Notes under the pieces: model-generated
Seen by the model: only the letters and a program-made list of their open reading frames with translations
Told to the model about the DNA's origin: nothing
Databases searched by the model: none
In this document: positions 33,051 to 41,763 of the stretch, piece by piece
Layout: each line of letters begins with the position of its first letter
How positions within the stretch are numbered: the first letter of the stretch is position 1
Translations under genes and position numbers: made by a program
NCBI RefSeq assembly: GCF_004217175.1
Contig: NZ_SHKI01000003.1
Location: forward strand, 310,697 to 374,696
DNA length: 64,000 nucleotides
Direction of reading: 5' to 3'
Source of the DNA: Leucobacter luti
GTDB lineage: Bacteria > Actinomycetota > Actinomycetes > Actinomycetales > Microbacteriaceae

Positions 33051-34081
33051 CCGCAACGACCACAGCCCCGCCCACCCGCGGCGCGTTCAGCACCGCGCTC
33101 GGCCGGCTGACACGCGCCCGCGAGGCGAGCATCCTGCTCGCCGTGATCCTCGTGATCGCTGCGGCGACGCTGAAGAACCCAAACTTCCTGTTCTCCGTCG
33201 ACGGATACCGCGACCTGTGGCTCACACCGTCGCTGCTGATGCTGGTGGCCGTGGGCCAGGCGGTCGTGCTGATCACCCGCAACGTTGACCTGTCGGTCGG
33301 CTCGGTGCTCGGCCTGAGCGCGTACCTGACCGGCCGCCTCTTCATCGACATGCCGGGGATCCCGGTGATCGCGGTCGTGGTGATCGCCGTGGTATTCGGC
33401 GGCCTGCTCGGGCTCATCAACGGCGCGCTGGTGGCGTTCGCCCGGGTCCCGGCCCTGGTGATCACCCTCGGTACGATGTACGCGTTCCGCGGCATCAACG
33501 TGTGGTGGACGGGCTCCGACCGCATCAACGCCTCGGACATGCCGAAGGAGTTCCTCGGCCTCGGCACCGCGCAGGTGTTCTCGATCCCGGTGCTCACCAT
33601 CATCGCCGTGATCGTGCTCATCGCCGTTGCCTGGTGGATGCGCAACACCCGCGCCGGCCGCGAGAACTACGCGATCGGCTCCGATCCCGACGCGGCCCAG
33701 CTCTACGGCCTCCCGGTGACGCGCCGCATCATCACCGCGTTCGTGCTCTCGGGTGCGCTCTCCGGCTTCGCCGGCGTGCTCTACGCGGCGCGCTACGGCA
33801 CGATCAACTCGCAGGCCGGTTCCGGCTGGGAGCTCGACGCGATCGGTGCGGCCGTGATCGGCGGCGTCGCGATCTTCGGCGGCGTTGGATCCGTGTGGGG
33901 CGCCGCGATCGGTGCCCTGCTCCTGCTCACCATCAACCGAGCGCTGCCCGTGCTCGGGGTGCCAGATTTCTGGCAGCGCGCCGTCGTCGGCGTCCTGATC
34001 ATCGGCGCGATCGTGCTCGATCGGGTGATCGCCGTCAGACAACATCGAAAGCTGATCGAAGCACGGGAGACGACGCGATGA
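33047..34081 (+). CDS. rhaP: rhamnose ABC importer permease 1
   Basis: A 344-residue permease of the BPD_transp_2 (RbsC) family with eight to ten membrane helices. The family motif [27 protein letters not shown] lies at about 75-100, and [23 protein letters not shown] and [14 protein letters not shown] segments follow. It starts within the stop of rhaT (ATGA) and ends the same way in rhaQ, so the three are coupled. It forms a heterodimeric channel with RhaQ in the membrane. Confidence 0.9.
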   Translation: MTATTTAPPTRGAFSTALGRLTRAREASILLAVILVIAAATLKNPNFLFSVDGYRDLWLTPSLLMLVAVGQAVVLITRNVDLSVGSVLGLSAYLTGRLFIDMPGIPVIAVVVIAVVFGGLLGLINGALVAFARVPALVITLGTMYAFRGINVWWTGSDRINASDMPKEFLGLGTAQVFSIPVLTIIAVIVLIAVAWWMRNTRAGRENYAIGSDPDAAQLYGLPVTRRIITAFVLSGALSGFAGVLYAARYGTINSQAGSGWELDAIGAAVIGGVAIFGGVGSVWGAAIGALLLLTINRALPVLGVPDFWQRAVVGVLIIGAIVLDRVIAVRQHRKLIEARETTR

Positions 34082-35148
34082 GCGCACCGGTAACCGCCCC
34101 AGCACCCACCACCGCTGGGTTCCGCCCCATCGCCGACTACGATCGGCCGCTCTGGCAGCGCCTGCTGCTCACCCGCGAGGCCGCGATCATCGCGCTGTTC
34201 GTGGTCGTGGTGATCGCCGCCTCGGCGATCGTGCCAAACTTCGGCAGCCAGATCACGATGACCTACCTGCTCCTCGACATGTTCCCGATCCTCATCATCG
34301 CGCTGCCGATGACCGCGATCATCGTGACGGGCGAGATCGACCTCTCGGTCGCCAGCGTCGTCGGATTCTCGAGCGTGCTCACCGGGGTGCTCACGCAGGC
34401 CGGCGTCCCGTTCGGGATCACGATCATCATCGCCCTGATCGCTGGCGTGCTCTGCGGCCTGTTCAATGGCTTCCTGATCACCACGGTCGGCCTGCCGTCG
34501 CTCGCGGTCACCATCGGCACGCTCGCCCTGTACCGCGGGCTCGCGGTCGGGCTGCTCGGCACCACGGCGGTCACCGACTTCCCCGAGTTCTGGTCCGGTC
34601 TCGCGAAGGCAAAGATCGGCTCGACCGGGATCCCCGTCGTCATCCTCCTGTTCGTGGCGCTCGCCGTCGTGTTCGCGATCCTGCTGCACTTCACCCGCTT
34701 CGGCCGCGGCGTCTTCGCGATCGGGCTCTCCCCGGAGGCAGCGCGATTCTCGGGAGTCAACGTGGCGCGCACCAAGCTGCTGCTCTTTGCGCTCAGCGGG
34801 GCCGTCGCCGCGCTCGCCGGGATCTACTACACGCTCCGCTACGGCAGCGCTCGCGGCGACAACGCGACCGGCATGGAGATGCAGGTGATCGCCGCGGTGC
34901 TCCTCGGCGGCGTCTCGATCTTCGGCGGTCGCGGCGCGCTCCACGGCGTCGTCGCCGGTGTGCTCCTCATCGGCGTGCTCGCCAGCGCGCTGCGCCTCGC
35001 CAATGTCACCTCCGACGTGATCAACATCATCACCGGCGTGCTGCTCATCGCCGCGGTCGTGTCGTCGAGCGTGTTCGCCGCGTTCAGAAACCGGCGCCGC
35101 GCCGGCCCAAAACTCACGCTCGCCGGGTCATCCGGCGCAGCCTCCTAA
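34078..35148 (+). CDS. rhaQ: rhamnose ABC importer permease 2
   Basis: A 356-residue second permease of the same family: LLLDMFPILIIALPMTAIIVTGEIDLSVASVVGFSSVLTG, GLPSLAVTIGTLALYRGLAVG, and FAIGLSPEAARFSGVNVARTK. The N-terminal cytosolic tail (1-35) is longer than in RhaP. The start is ATG 34078, in the ATGA overlap with rhaP. Two different permeases plus a double ATPase are the signature of the RhaSTPQ importer type first described in Rhizobium. Confidence 0.9.
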   Translation: MSAPVTAPAPTTAGFRPIADYDRPLWQRLLLTREAAIIALFVVVVIAASAIVPNFGSQITMTYLLLDMFPILIIALPMTAIIVTGEIDLSVASVVGFSSVLTGVLTQAGVPFGITIIIALIAGVLCGLFNGFLITTVGLPSLAVTIGTLALYRGLAVGLLGTTAVTDFPEFWSGLAKAKIGSTGIPVVILLFVALAVVFAILLHFTRFGRGVFAIGLSPEAARFSGVNVARTKLLLFALSGAVAALAGIYYTLRYGSARGDNATGMEMQVIAAVLLGGVSIFGGRGALHGVVAGVLLIGVLASALRLANVTSDVINIITGVLLIAAVVSSSVFAAFRNRRRAGPKLTLAGSSGAAS

Positions 35149-35209
35149 ATGTGCACTCTGCTCCACCTCACCACGGCCCCGCATCGCGGGCACTGAAAGG
35201 AAACGAACA

Positions 35210-36259
35210 ATGTGGTTCCAGAAGAATAAGAAGGCGGGCGCACTCGTCGCCCTCGCGGCAAGCGCCGCGCTCCTCCTGTCGGGCTGCTCGGGCGGCACCG
35301 ACGCGGCAAGCGGATCCGGATCCGACTCGGGCTCCGGCGACGCCGCGGGGGCGAGCGTCACGTTCATCCCGAAAAACCTCGGCAACCCCTACTTCGACAC
35401 GTCGAGCAAGGGCGGCAAGGCCGCGGTCGAGGCGTTCGGCGGCACCTTCAACGAGGTCGGCCCCGCCGAGGCGACGCCCGACGGGCAGGTCAGCTTCATC
35501 AACACCGCGACCCAGCAGGGCGTCGACGCGCTCGCAGTCTCGGCGAACGACCCGAAGGCGATCTGTGACGCCCTGACCGAGGCGCGCGACGCCGGGATCA
35601 AGGTCGTCACCTTCGACTCGGACACGAACACCGACTGCCGCGACATCTTCGTGAACCAGGCTGACGCCGAGGGCATCGCCAAGGTGCAGGTCGACATGAT
35701 CGCCGAGCAGATCGGCGACGCGGGCGAGATCGCCGTACTCTCGGCTGCCGCAAACGCGACGAATCAGAACGCCTGGATCGACATGATGAAGGAAGAGCTC
35801 GCCGCGAGCCACCCCGACATCGAGCTCGTTGAGGTCGTGTACGGCGACGACGACGATCAGACCTCCTTCGACAAGACGGCGGCGCTGCTGCAGACGTACC
35901 CGGAACTCAAGGGCATCGTGTCGCCGACCACCGTCGGCATCGCCGCTGCGGCGCGCTACCTCTCCACCTCGGACGCAAAGGGGAAGGTCGCGCTGACCGG
36001 CCTCGGCACCCCGAACCAGATGCGTGAGTACGTCGAAGACGGCACCGTCACCGAGTTCGCGCTCTGGAACCCGGAGGAGCTCGGCTACCTCACGGCCTAC
36101 GCGGCAAACGCGCTCGTGGCCGGCGACATCACCGGCGCCGAGGGCGACACCTTCGAGGCGGGCGATCTCGGCGAGTACACCGTCGCAAAGGACGGCGTCG
36201 TGCTGCTCGGCGACCCGTACCGCTTCAACAAGGAAAACATCGGCGACTTCGACTTCTAG
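35210..36259 (+). CDS. rhaS: rhamnose-binding lipoprotein
   Basis: A 349-residue family 2 sugar receptor (Peripla_BP_4). It has a lipoprotein signal with lipobox LLSGC and acylated C26, a Gly/Ser linker, then the binding domain from VTFIPKNLGNPYFDTSSKGGKAAVEAFGG; the hinge and ligand region include VSANDPKAICDALTEARDAGIKVVTFDSD and LTGLGTPNQMREYVEDGTV. Strong ribosome site AAAGGAAA. A perfect 11-bp stem follows its stop. It delivers L-rhamnose to RhaPQ. Confidence 0.9.
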   Translation: MWFQKNKKAGALVALAASAALLLSGCSGGTDAASGSGSDSGSGDAAGASVTFIPKNLGNPYFDTSSKGGKAAVEAFGGTFNEVGPAEATPDGQVSFINTATQQGVDALAVSANDPKAICDALTEARDAGIKVVTFDSDTNTDCRDIFVNQADAEGIAKVQVDMIAEQIGDAGEIAVLSAAANATNQNAWIDMMKEELAASHPDIELVEVVYGDDDDQTSFDKTAALLQTYPELKGIVSPTTVGIAAAARYLSTSDAKGKVALTGLGTPNQMREYVEDGTVTEFALWNPEELGYLTAYAANALVAGDITGAEGDTFEAGDLGEYTVAKDGVVLLGDPYRFNKENIGDFDF

Positions 36260-36269
36260 TCGCCCGTGC

Positions 36270-36294
36270 GGTGCCCCGGCGCGGCCGGGGCACC
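36270..36294. other. intercistronic stem after rhaS
   Basis: GGTGCCCCGGC at 36270-36280 pairs perfectly with GCCGGGGCACC at 36284-36294 (loop GCG). It begins 10 nt after the rhaS stop and ends 41 bp before rhaM. There is no U-tract. It likely limits read-through or protects the rhaS message so that the binding protein outnumbers the other subunits. Confidence 0.65.
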
Positions 36295-36335
36295 ACACTC
36301 CCCCTCCCCACTCCCCAGCTCACACAGGAGAACCG

Positions 36336-36689
36336 ATGCGCGTCTGCTTCGAACTGCAGGTCAAGCCCGAGCGGCTCGCCGAGTACACGGCCCGTCACGC
36401 GGCCGTGTGGCCCGAGATGCTCGCCGCGATCGCCGACGCCGGACGCCGCAACTACTCGCTGTTTCTCCGCCCAGACGGCCTCCTCATCGGCTACTACGAG
36501 ACCGATGACGACGACGCAGCGCAGCGCGCGCTCGCCGCTGACCCGCGCACCACCCGGTGGGAGGCAGACATGGCGGAGTTCTTCGTCGCCGAGGTCGGCC
36601 GCCCCGACCAGGAGGCGCCCCGACTTACCGAGGTGTTCAACCTCGAGAACCAACTCGCCCGCACCCCGTCGGGCTCGGATCGCGCGTAA
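36336..36689 (+). CDS. rhaM: L-rhamnose mutarotase
   Basis: A 117-residue RhaM/RhaU protein that interconverts alpha and beta anomers of L-rhamnose. VCFELQVKPERLAEYTARHAAVWPEMLAAI carries the catalytic His (H20-like position in RHAAVW), and NYSLFLRPDGLLIGYYET and DPRTTRWEADMAEFF complete the ferredoxin-like fold. Start ATG 36336 with AGGAGA upstream; the longer frame runs back into rhaS. Slightly longer than the usual 104 residues because of a C-terminal tail. Confidence 0.94.
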   Translation: MRVCFELQVKPERLAEYTARHAAVWPEMLAAIADAGRRNYSLFLRPDGLLIGYYETDDDDAAQRALAADPRTTRWEADMAEFFVAEVGRPDQEAPRLTEVFNLENQLARTPSGSDRA

Positions 36690-36717
36690 GCGCGAGACAC
36701 GAAAGAAAGCGCAGATC

Positions 36718-37887
36718 ATGAGCACGCAGCTGACTCCCGAACACTTCGCCACCCTCGCGCAGCAGGCCGTTGAGGTCCCCTCGTGGGCGTACGGCAACTC
36801 GGGCACGCGGTTCAAGGTGTTCTCGACGCCGGGCACCCCGCGCGACCCGTTCGAGAAGATCGCCGACGCCGCGGAGGTGCACCGCCTCACCGGCCTCGCG
36901 CCCGCGGTGGCGCTCCACATCCCCTGGGACCTCGTTGACGATTACGCGGCGCTCCGCACGCACGCCGAGAACCTCGGCGTGAGCCTCGGCACGGTCAACT
37001 CGAACACGTTCCAGGACGAGGACTACAAGTTTGGCGCCCTCACGCACGTGGATCCCGCGATCCGCCGCAAGGCGATCGACCACCACCTGCGCTGCATCGA
37101 CGTGATGGACGCCACCGGTTCGCGCGACCTGAAGATCTGGCTCGCGGACGGCTCAAACTACCCCGGTCAGGTCGACATGCGCGGCCGCCAGGACCGGCTG
37201 CAGGAGTCCCTGCAGGAGGTCTACGCGCGCCTCTCCGGCGAGCAGCGCCTCGTGCTCGAGTACAAGTTCTTTGAGCCCGCGTTCTACCACACCGACGTGC
37301 CCGACTGGGGGACCTCGTACGCGCAGGTCAGCGCCCTCGGCGAGCGCGCGATGGTCTGCCTCGACACCGGCCACCACGCGCCGGGCACCAACATCGAGTT
37401 CATCGTGATGCAGCTGCTCCGCCTCGGCAAGCTCGGCGCGTTCGACTTCAACAGCCGCTTCTACGCCGACGATGACCTCATCGTGGGCGCCGCTGACCCG
37501 TTCCAGCTGTTCCGGATCATCGCTGAGGTGGTGCGCGGCGGCGGGCTCAACAACCCGGACGTGGCGTTCATGCTCGACCAGTGCCACAACATCGAGGAGA
37601 AGATCCCCGGGCAGATCCGCTCGGTGCTCAACGTGCAGGAGATGACCGCGCGCGCCCTGCTGCTCGACCGCGATGCGCTGGCCGCAGCGGAGGCCTCCGG
37701 TGACGTGCTCGGCGCGAACGCCGTGTTCATGGACGCGTTCTACACGGACGTGCGCCCGGCGCTCGCCGAGTGGCGCGAGTCGCGCGGCCTGCCGGCCGAC
37801 CCCATGGCTGCCTACGCCGCCTCCGGCTACCAGCAGCGCATCAACGCCGAGCGCGTCGGCGGCGCGCAGGCGAGCTGGGGGGCGTAG
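36718..37887 (+). CDS. rhaI: L-rhamnose isomerase (RhaI type)
   Basis: A 389-residue TIM-barrel isomerase converting L-rhamnose to L-rhamnulose, of the RhaI class found in Pseudomonas, Rhizobium and actinobacteria rather than the E. coli RhaA class. Features: GNSGTRFKVFSTPGTPRDPFEKIADAAEVHRLTG, the metal/substrate residues in LEYKFFEPAFYHTDVPDWGTSY, VCLDTGHHAPGTNIE and GAFDFNSRFYADDDL. The enzyme needs a divalent metal such as Mn2+. It follows rhaM by 28 bp and precedes the kinase gene. Confidence 0.93.
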   Translation: MSTQLTPEHFATLAQQAVEVPSWAYGNSGTRFKVFSTPGTPRDPFEKIADAAEVHRLTGLAPAVALHIPWDLVDDYAALRTHAENLGVSLGTVNSNTFQDEDYKFGALTHVDPAIRRKAIDHHLRCIDVMDATGSRDLKIWLADGSNYPGQVDMRGRQDRLQESLQEVYARLSGEQRLVLEYKFFEPAFYHTDVPDWGTSYAQVSALGERAMVCLDTGHHAPGTNIEFIVMQLLRLGKLGAFDFNSRFYADDDLIVGAADPFQLFRIIAEVVRGGGLNNPDVAFMLDQCHNIEEKIPGQIRSVLNVQEMTARALLLDRDALAAAEASGDVLGANAVFMDAFYTDVRPALAEWRESRGLPADPMAAYAASGYQQRINAERVGGAQASWGA

Positions 37888-37891
37888 CCGA

Positions 37892-39355
37892 GTGGCACGC
37901 ACGGTTCCCGGGCAGGTTGCCGCGGTCGATCTCGGAGCGACAAGTGGCAGGGTCATCGTTGGCCGCATCGAGCATGGTCAGACGGGGCCCGAGCTGCGCA
38001 CGCAGCACATCGCGCGCTTCGCAAACGACCCGGTGCGCACCCGAGACGGCCTGCACTGGAACCTGCTTGAGCTGTACCGGCAGACCCTCGCCGGTCTCGC
38101 CCTCGCCGAGCGCGGAGCGCCGGGCGAGATCGCGTCGGTGGGCATCGACTCGTGGGCGGTCGACTATGGCCTGCTGCGGGGCGGGCGGTCGCTCGGCGTG
38201 CCCTACCACTATCGTGACGCGCGCTGTGAGACGGGGGTTGCCGCCGTGCACGCGCGGGTCTCAGCTGCCGAGCTCTACGCGCGCAACGGGCTGCAGCACC
38301 TGCCGTTCAACACGGTCTTCCAGCTCGCAACCGAGGGCGATCTGCTCGCCAGCGCGGACCGGCTCCTGCTCATACCCGACCTGCTGGCGCACTGGCTCAC
38401 CGGCGCTGAGGTCGCGGAGCGCACGAACGCCTCGACCACCGGGCTGCTCGACGCGCGCACGCAGGAGTGGGACCTTGAGCTCGCTGAGTCCCTCGGGATT
38501 CCTGGCCGGATCCTGCCGCAGCTCGTCAATCCAGGCACGCGCCTCGGCCCGCTCTCCCCTGAGGTCGCCGCGGTGGTGGGGCGCCCACTCGAGCTGGTCG
38601 CGGTTGCGTCGCACGACACCGCCTCTGCGGTCGCTGCGATACCGAGCACCGGTCAGGACTTCGCGTACGTGTCATGCGGGACCTGGGGCCTGGTCGGGCT
38701 CGAACTCGACGCCCCGGTGCTGACCGAGGCGGCTCGCGCCGCGAACTTCACCAACGAGGGCGGCGTCGCAGGCACCACCCGCTTCTTGCACAACGTCATG
38801 GGGCTGTGGTTGCTCTCCGAGTCGCTGCGACACTGGGAGCGCGGCACTGACGCGCAGCGGTCGAGTCGGCTCGCCGAGCTGCTCGACGCCGCGGCTCGCG
38901 TCACGGGGCCGGTGCAGATCTTCGATGTGAACGATGCCGTGTTTATGCCGCCGGGCGATATTCCCGGCCGCATCGGCGCCTGGTTCACCGAGCGCGGTGA
39001 GCGAGCACCCGAGGGCGAGGCGGCAATCGTGCGCTCGATCGTTGAGAGCCTCGCAGCGGCATTCGCCGACGCCGTCGCCACGGGGGCCCGGCTTGCCGAC
39101 CGCGAGGTGCGGGTCATCCATGTGGTGGGTGGCGGATCGCAGAATCGCCTCCTCTGCCAGGCGCTCGCCGACCGCGCCGGGCTGCCCGTGGTTGCCGGTC
39201 CCGTCGAGGCGACCGCCATGGGCAACATGCTCGTGCAGGCACAGGCGCTCGGACAGATCGGGCCCGAACTCGCCGACCTGCGCGCGGTCGTCTCCCGCTC
39301 AGCACCGGTGGTCACCTACCTGCCGGGATCGGCGCCTGCGGCCGCAGCCCCCTGA
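37892..39355 (+). CDS. rhaB: rhamnulokinase
   Basis: A 487-residue FGGY kinase making L-rhamnulose-1-phosphate. VAAVDLGATSGRVIVGRI is the phosphate-1 loop with the RhaB-type ATSGR sequence, the catalytic aspartate lies in SVGIDSWAVDYGLL, and VASHDTASAVAAIP, FAYVSCGTWGLVG and VIHVVGGGSQNRLLCQALADR are typical. The start GTG 37892, 4 bp after rhaI, is where the family begins. It ends the rhaTPQSMIB operon; the next step (aldolase) is 14.6 kb away at 53961. Confidence 0.93.
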   Translation: MARTVPGQVAAVDLGATSGRVIVGRIEHGQTGPELRTQHIARFANDPVRTRDGLHWNLLELYRQTLAGLALAERGAPGEIASVGIDSWAVDYGLLRGGRSLGVPYHYRDARCETGVAAVHARVSAAELYARNGLQHLPFNTVFQLATEGDLLASADRLLLIPDLLAHWLTGAEVAERTNASTTGLLDARTQEWDLELAESLGIPGRILPQLVNPGTRLGPLSPEVAAVVGRPLELVAVASHDTASAVAAIPSTGQDFAYVSCGTWGLVGLELDAPVLTEAARAANFTNEGGVAGTTRFLHNVMGLWLLSESLRHWERGTDAQRSSRLAELLDAAARVTGPVQIFDVNDAVFMPPGDIPGRIGAWFTERGERAPEGEAAIVRSIVESLAAAFADAVATGARLADREVRVIHVVGGGSQNRLLCQALADRAGLPVVAGPVEATAMGNMLVQAQALGQIGPELADLRAVVSRSAPVVTYLPGSAPAAAAP

Positions 39356-39359
39356 TTCG

Positions 39360-39430
39360 GGGCGCCAAGCGCCCGAGGCCAGCGGGAGGACCCCGTGCAT
39401 CAGGCGCAGGGCGCCGGACGTAAAGCGCCC
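39360..39430. terminator. paired GGGCGC stems between rhaB and a kinase gene
   Basis: Two short hairpins, GGGCGC-CAA-GCGCCC at 39360-39374 and GGGCGC-N10-GCGCCC at 39409-39430, share the same stem and lie between convergent genes (rhaB ends 39355, the FGGY kinase ends 39436). Without U-tracts, intrinsic termination is uncertain, but the position is right. Confidence 0.4.
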
Positions 39431-39435
39431 GGGCG

Positions 39436-40893
39436 CTACGCGTCGAGCGCGGTGACGGCGGCGGCCTCGCGATACCGCGCGTAACGCTCGGCGGTGAACC
39501 CGGCTCCGCGCGGCTCAATCGCGCGGAGCTGCGGCGGCCGCCAGGCTTCGCCGAGTTCACCGACCGTCGCCCCGTGCTGCACCGCGGCGGCCTGCACCGC
39601 GGCCCCGCGCGCCACCGGCTCGGCGGCGTCAACGAGCCGCACCTCGCGGTTGAGGGCGTCGGCGAGCACCTGCGTTGTGGCCGCCGAGCGTGCGCCGCCG
39701 CCGATGGCGAATACGTCGCCCCCGGTGTCGATTCCCAGCCGGTCGATCCCCTCGACACCAACGCGCAGTCCGAAGACCACGCCCTCCACCGCAGCGCGCG
39801 CGATCTCCTCGCGAGTGACCTCGGTCGTAATGTCCGCGAGGAGTCCGGCCGCCCCCGGCCGGTTGGGAGTGCGCTCACCGTCGAGGTAGGCGGCGAGCAC
39901 CGGGCCGGAGGCACCGGCCGCGAGCGCGAGCCGCGACAGCTCGGCGTGGTCAACTCCGAGAATCCGTGCGAAGGCGTCGGTCACCTTTGCACCGTTGAGC
40001 GTGCAGACCAGTGGGAGGAAGCCGCCCGTGAGGTTAGCCGTCCCGCTGACGATCCCGCTCTCGTCGGCGAGCGGGGCGGGCGTCGTGGTCACCACGACTC
40101 CCGAGGTGCCGAAGGAGCAGACGAGGTCGCCGTCCCGGATCCCGAGCCCCAGCGCAGACGCGTGCTGATCGCCAGCGCCGGCGCTGACGCGCGCACCCGC
40201 CCGGATCCCCAGTTCCGCAGCGACCTCGGGGAGCACCGTCCCAGCGATCCCCTCGGGGCCGAGCACCTCGGGCAGCATCGGAGCCCAGTCGACCTCGGGG
40301 TCGATCCGCTGCAGGTGCTCGATCCTGTAGACGTTTTCGGCGGGGTCGAAGTAGCCGGTGCCTGAGGCGTCTGAGCGGTCGGTCGCGAACCGTCCGGTGA
40401 GTCGGTACGCGAGGTAGTCATGCGGCAGGAGCACTGTGCGCAGCCGCGCGAAGCTGCTGGGTTCGTGGGCGCGGAGCCACGCGATCTTCGCGATCGTAAA
40501 CGCGGCGGTTGGCACTGAGCCGATCGACCGCGCGAACTCGGCCGCTCCCACCTCGGCGACGAGCGCCGCAAGCTCCGGGGCAGCGGTCGTGTCGTTCCAG
40601 AGCTTTGCGGGCCTGATCACCCGGCCGGCCGCGTCGAGCGGCACGAAACCGTGGCACTGCCCGGCGATGCCAATGCTCACGATGTCCACGTCGCCGGCCG
40701 CGCGTCGCGCGTGGCCGAGCGCGATCACGAGGGCTTCCCACCACGCCGCTGGATCTTGTTCGCTGATCGGCGGCACCGTGTGCGGGTGCGGCGCCGAGCC
40801 AAAGCCGAGCAGCTCCCCGTCCTCGCTCGCGCGCAGCTCAACCTTGCACGACTGGGTCGACGAGTCGACCCCGACCACCACTGCGCGTGCCAC
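39436..40893 (-). CDS. xylulokinase-like FGGY kinase
   Basis: A 485-residue sugar kinase. VVVGVDSSTQSCKVELR is the XylB-type phosphate loop; GIAGQCHGFVPLDAAGRVIRPAKLWNDTTA, LRTVLLPHDYLAYRLTG and GAGDQHASALGLGI match xylulokinases. The substrate could be xylulose, but the neighbour is a class II fructose/tagatose-bisphosphate aldolase, and XylB-like kinases acting on other ketoses are known. GTG start 2 bp after the aldolase stop, so the two are cotranscribed. Confidence 0.85.
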   Translation of the reverse strand: MARAVVVGVDSSTQSCKVELRASEDGELLGFGSAPHPHTVPPISEQDPAAWWEALVIALGHARRAAGDVDIVSIGIAGQCHGFVPLDAAGRVIRPAKLWNDTTAAPELAALVAEVGAAEFARSIGSVPTAAFTIAKIAWLRAHEPSSFARLRTVLLPHDYLAYRLTGRFATDRSDASGTGYFDPAENVYRIEHLQRIDPEVDWAPMLPEVLGPEGIAGTVLPEVAAELGIRAGARVSAGAGDQHASALGLGIRDGDLVCSFGTSGVVVTTTPAPLADESGIVSGTANLTGGFLPLVCTLNGAKVTDAFARILGVDHAELSRLALAAGASGPVLAAYLDGERTPNRPGAAGLLADITTEVTREEIARAAVEGVVFGLRVGVEGIDRLGIDTGGDVFAIGGGARSAATTQVLADALNREVRLVDAAEPVARGAAVQAAAVQHGATVGELGEAWRPPQLRAIEPRGAGFTAERYARYREAAAVTALDA

Positions 40894-40895
40894 GG

Positions 40896-41714
40896 CTAGC
40901 CGATCACCGTGTTGAGCAGACGAGCGACCTCATCTGCCACGGCTGCCCGCGCCGGGGCAAGGAACTTCCGCGGGTCAACCAGCGTCGGATCCGCGAGCGC
41001 GTCGCGCGTCGCGGCGGTAAACGCGACGCCCAGCGCAGTGCCGACGTTGATCTTCGTCACCCCGGCGGCGATCGCATCGCGAATTCCTGCGTCCGAGACC
41101 CCCGACGAACCGTGCAGCACGAGCGGTACCGGCACCGCTGCCGCGAGCTCGGCGATGAGCGCCAGGTCGAGGCGCGCGTCGCGTGTGGTCATCGCGTGCT
41201 CCGATCCGACCGCGACGGCGAGCGCGTCAACCCCCGTGCGCGAGACGAAGTCAGCGGCCTCAGCGGGGTCGGTGCGGACCCCGGGAGCGTGCGCACCGAG
41301 CTTCCCGCCGATCTCACCGAGCTCCGCCTCAACGCGCACGCCGGCAGCGTGCAGCTGTTCGGTCACCTCGTGCGTGCGCGCGACGTTCTCCGCGAACGGC
41401 AGCGCGGCGCCGTCGTACATCACCGATCCGAATCCGAGTTCCGGTGCGCGCGCAGCGAGCGCCAGATCGGTGATGTGGTCGAGGTGCAGCACGATCGGCA
41501 CGGTCGCGAGTTCGGCCGCGGCTCGCGCCGCTGCCGCGATCGGTTCGACGGCTCCGTGGAAGGCAATCGCGTTCTCGCTGAGCTGCAGGATGAGCGGTTT
41601 CCCCACCCGCTCGGCCCCGGTAATCGCGCCGATCACGTGCTCAATCGTCACGATATTCACTGCGAGAACGCCCGTCCGCCGCGACTGCGCGACAAGCTCA
41701 CTTGAAGCGATCAT
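40896..41714 (-). CDS. class II fructose/tagatose-bisphosphate aldolase family protein
   Basis: A 272-residue zinc aldolase of the FbaA/KbaY group, cleaving a ketose-1,6-bisphosphate or related phosphate. VLAVNIVTIEHVIGAITGAERVGKP is the N-terminal region; zinc ligands are expected in VLHLDHITD (His), EAELGEIGG (Glu region) and LVLHGSSG (His); KINVGTALG binds phosphate. It is slightly short of typical FBA (about 280-290). First gene of the pair with the xylulokinase-like gene, and divergent from a PfkB kinase across only 49 bp, suggesting tagatose- or fructose-phosphate handling. Confidence 0.88.
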   Translation of the reverse strand: MIASSELVAQSRRTGVLAVNIVTIEHVIGAITGAERVGKPLILQLSENAIAFHGAVEPIAAAARAAAELATVPIVLHLDHITDLALAARAPELGFGSVMYDGAALPFAENVARTHEVTEQLHAAGVRVEAELGEIGGKLGAHAPGVRTDPAEAADFVSRTGVDALAVAVGSEHAMTTRDARLDLALIAELAAAVPVPLVLHGSSGVSDAGIRDAIAAGVTKINVGTALGVAFTAATRDALADPTLVDPRKFLAPARAAVADEVARLLNTVIG

Positions 41715-41751
41715 GTGTTCCTCCTCCGGGCCCCGAAACCGGCGCCATTGC

Positions 41752-41757
41752 TAGACT
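41752..41757 (+). promoter_or_regulatory. candidate -10 box of a leaderless PfkB message
   Basis: TAGACT matches the TANNNT -10 pattern and ends six bases before the GTG at 41764. No ribosome binding site is present. The whole divergent spacer is 49 bp, too short for a conventional leader on both sides. Confidence 0.45.
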
Positions 41758-41763
41758 AAGACG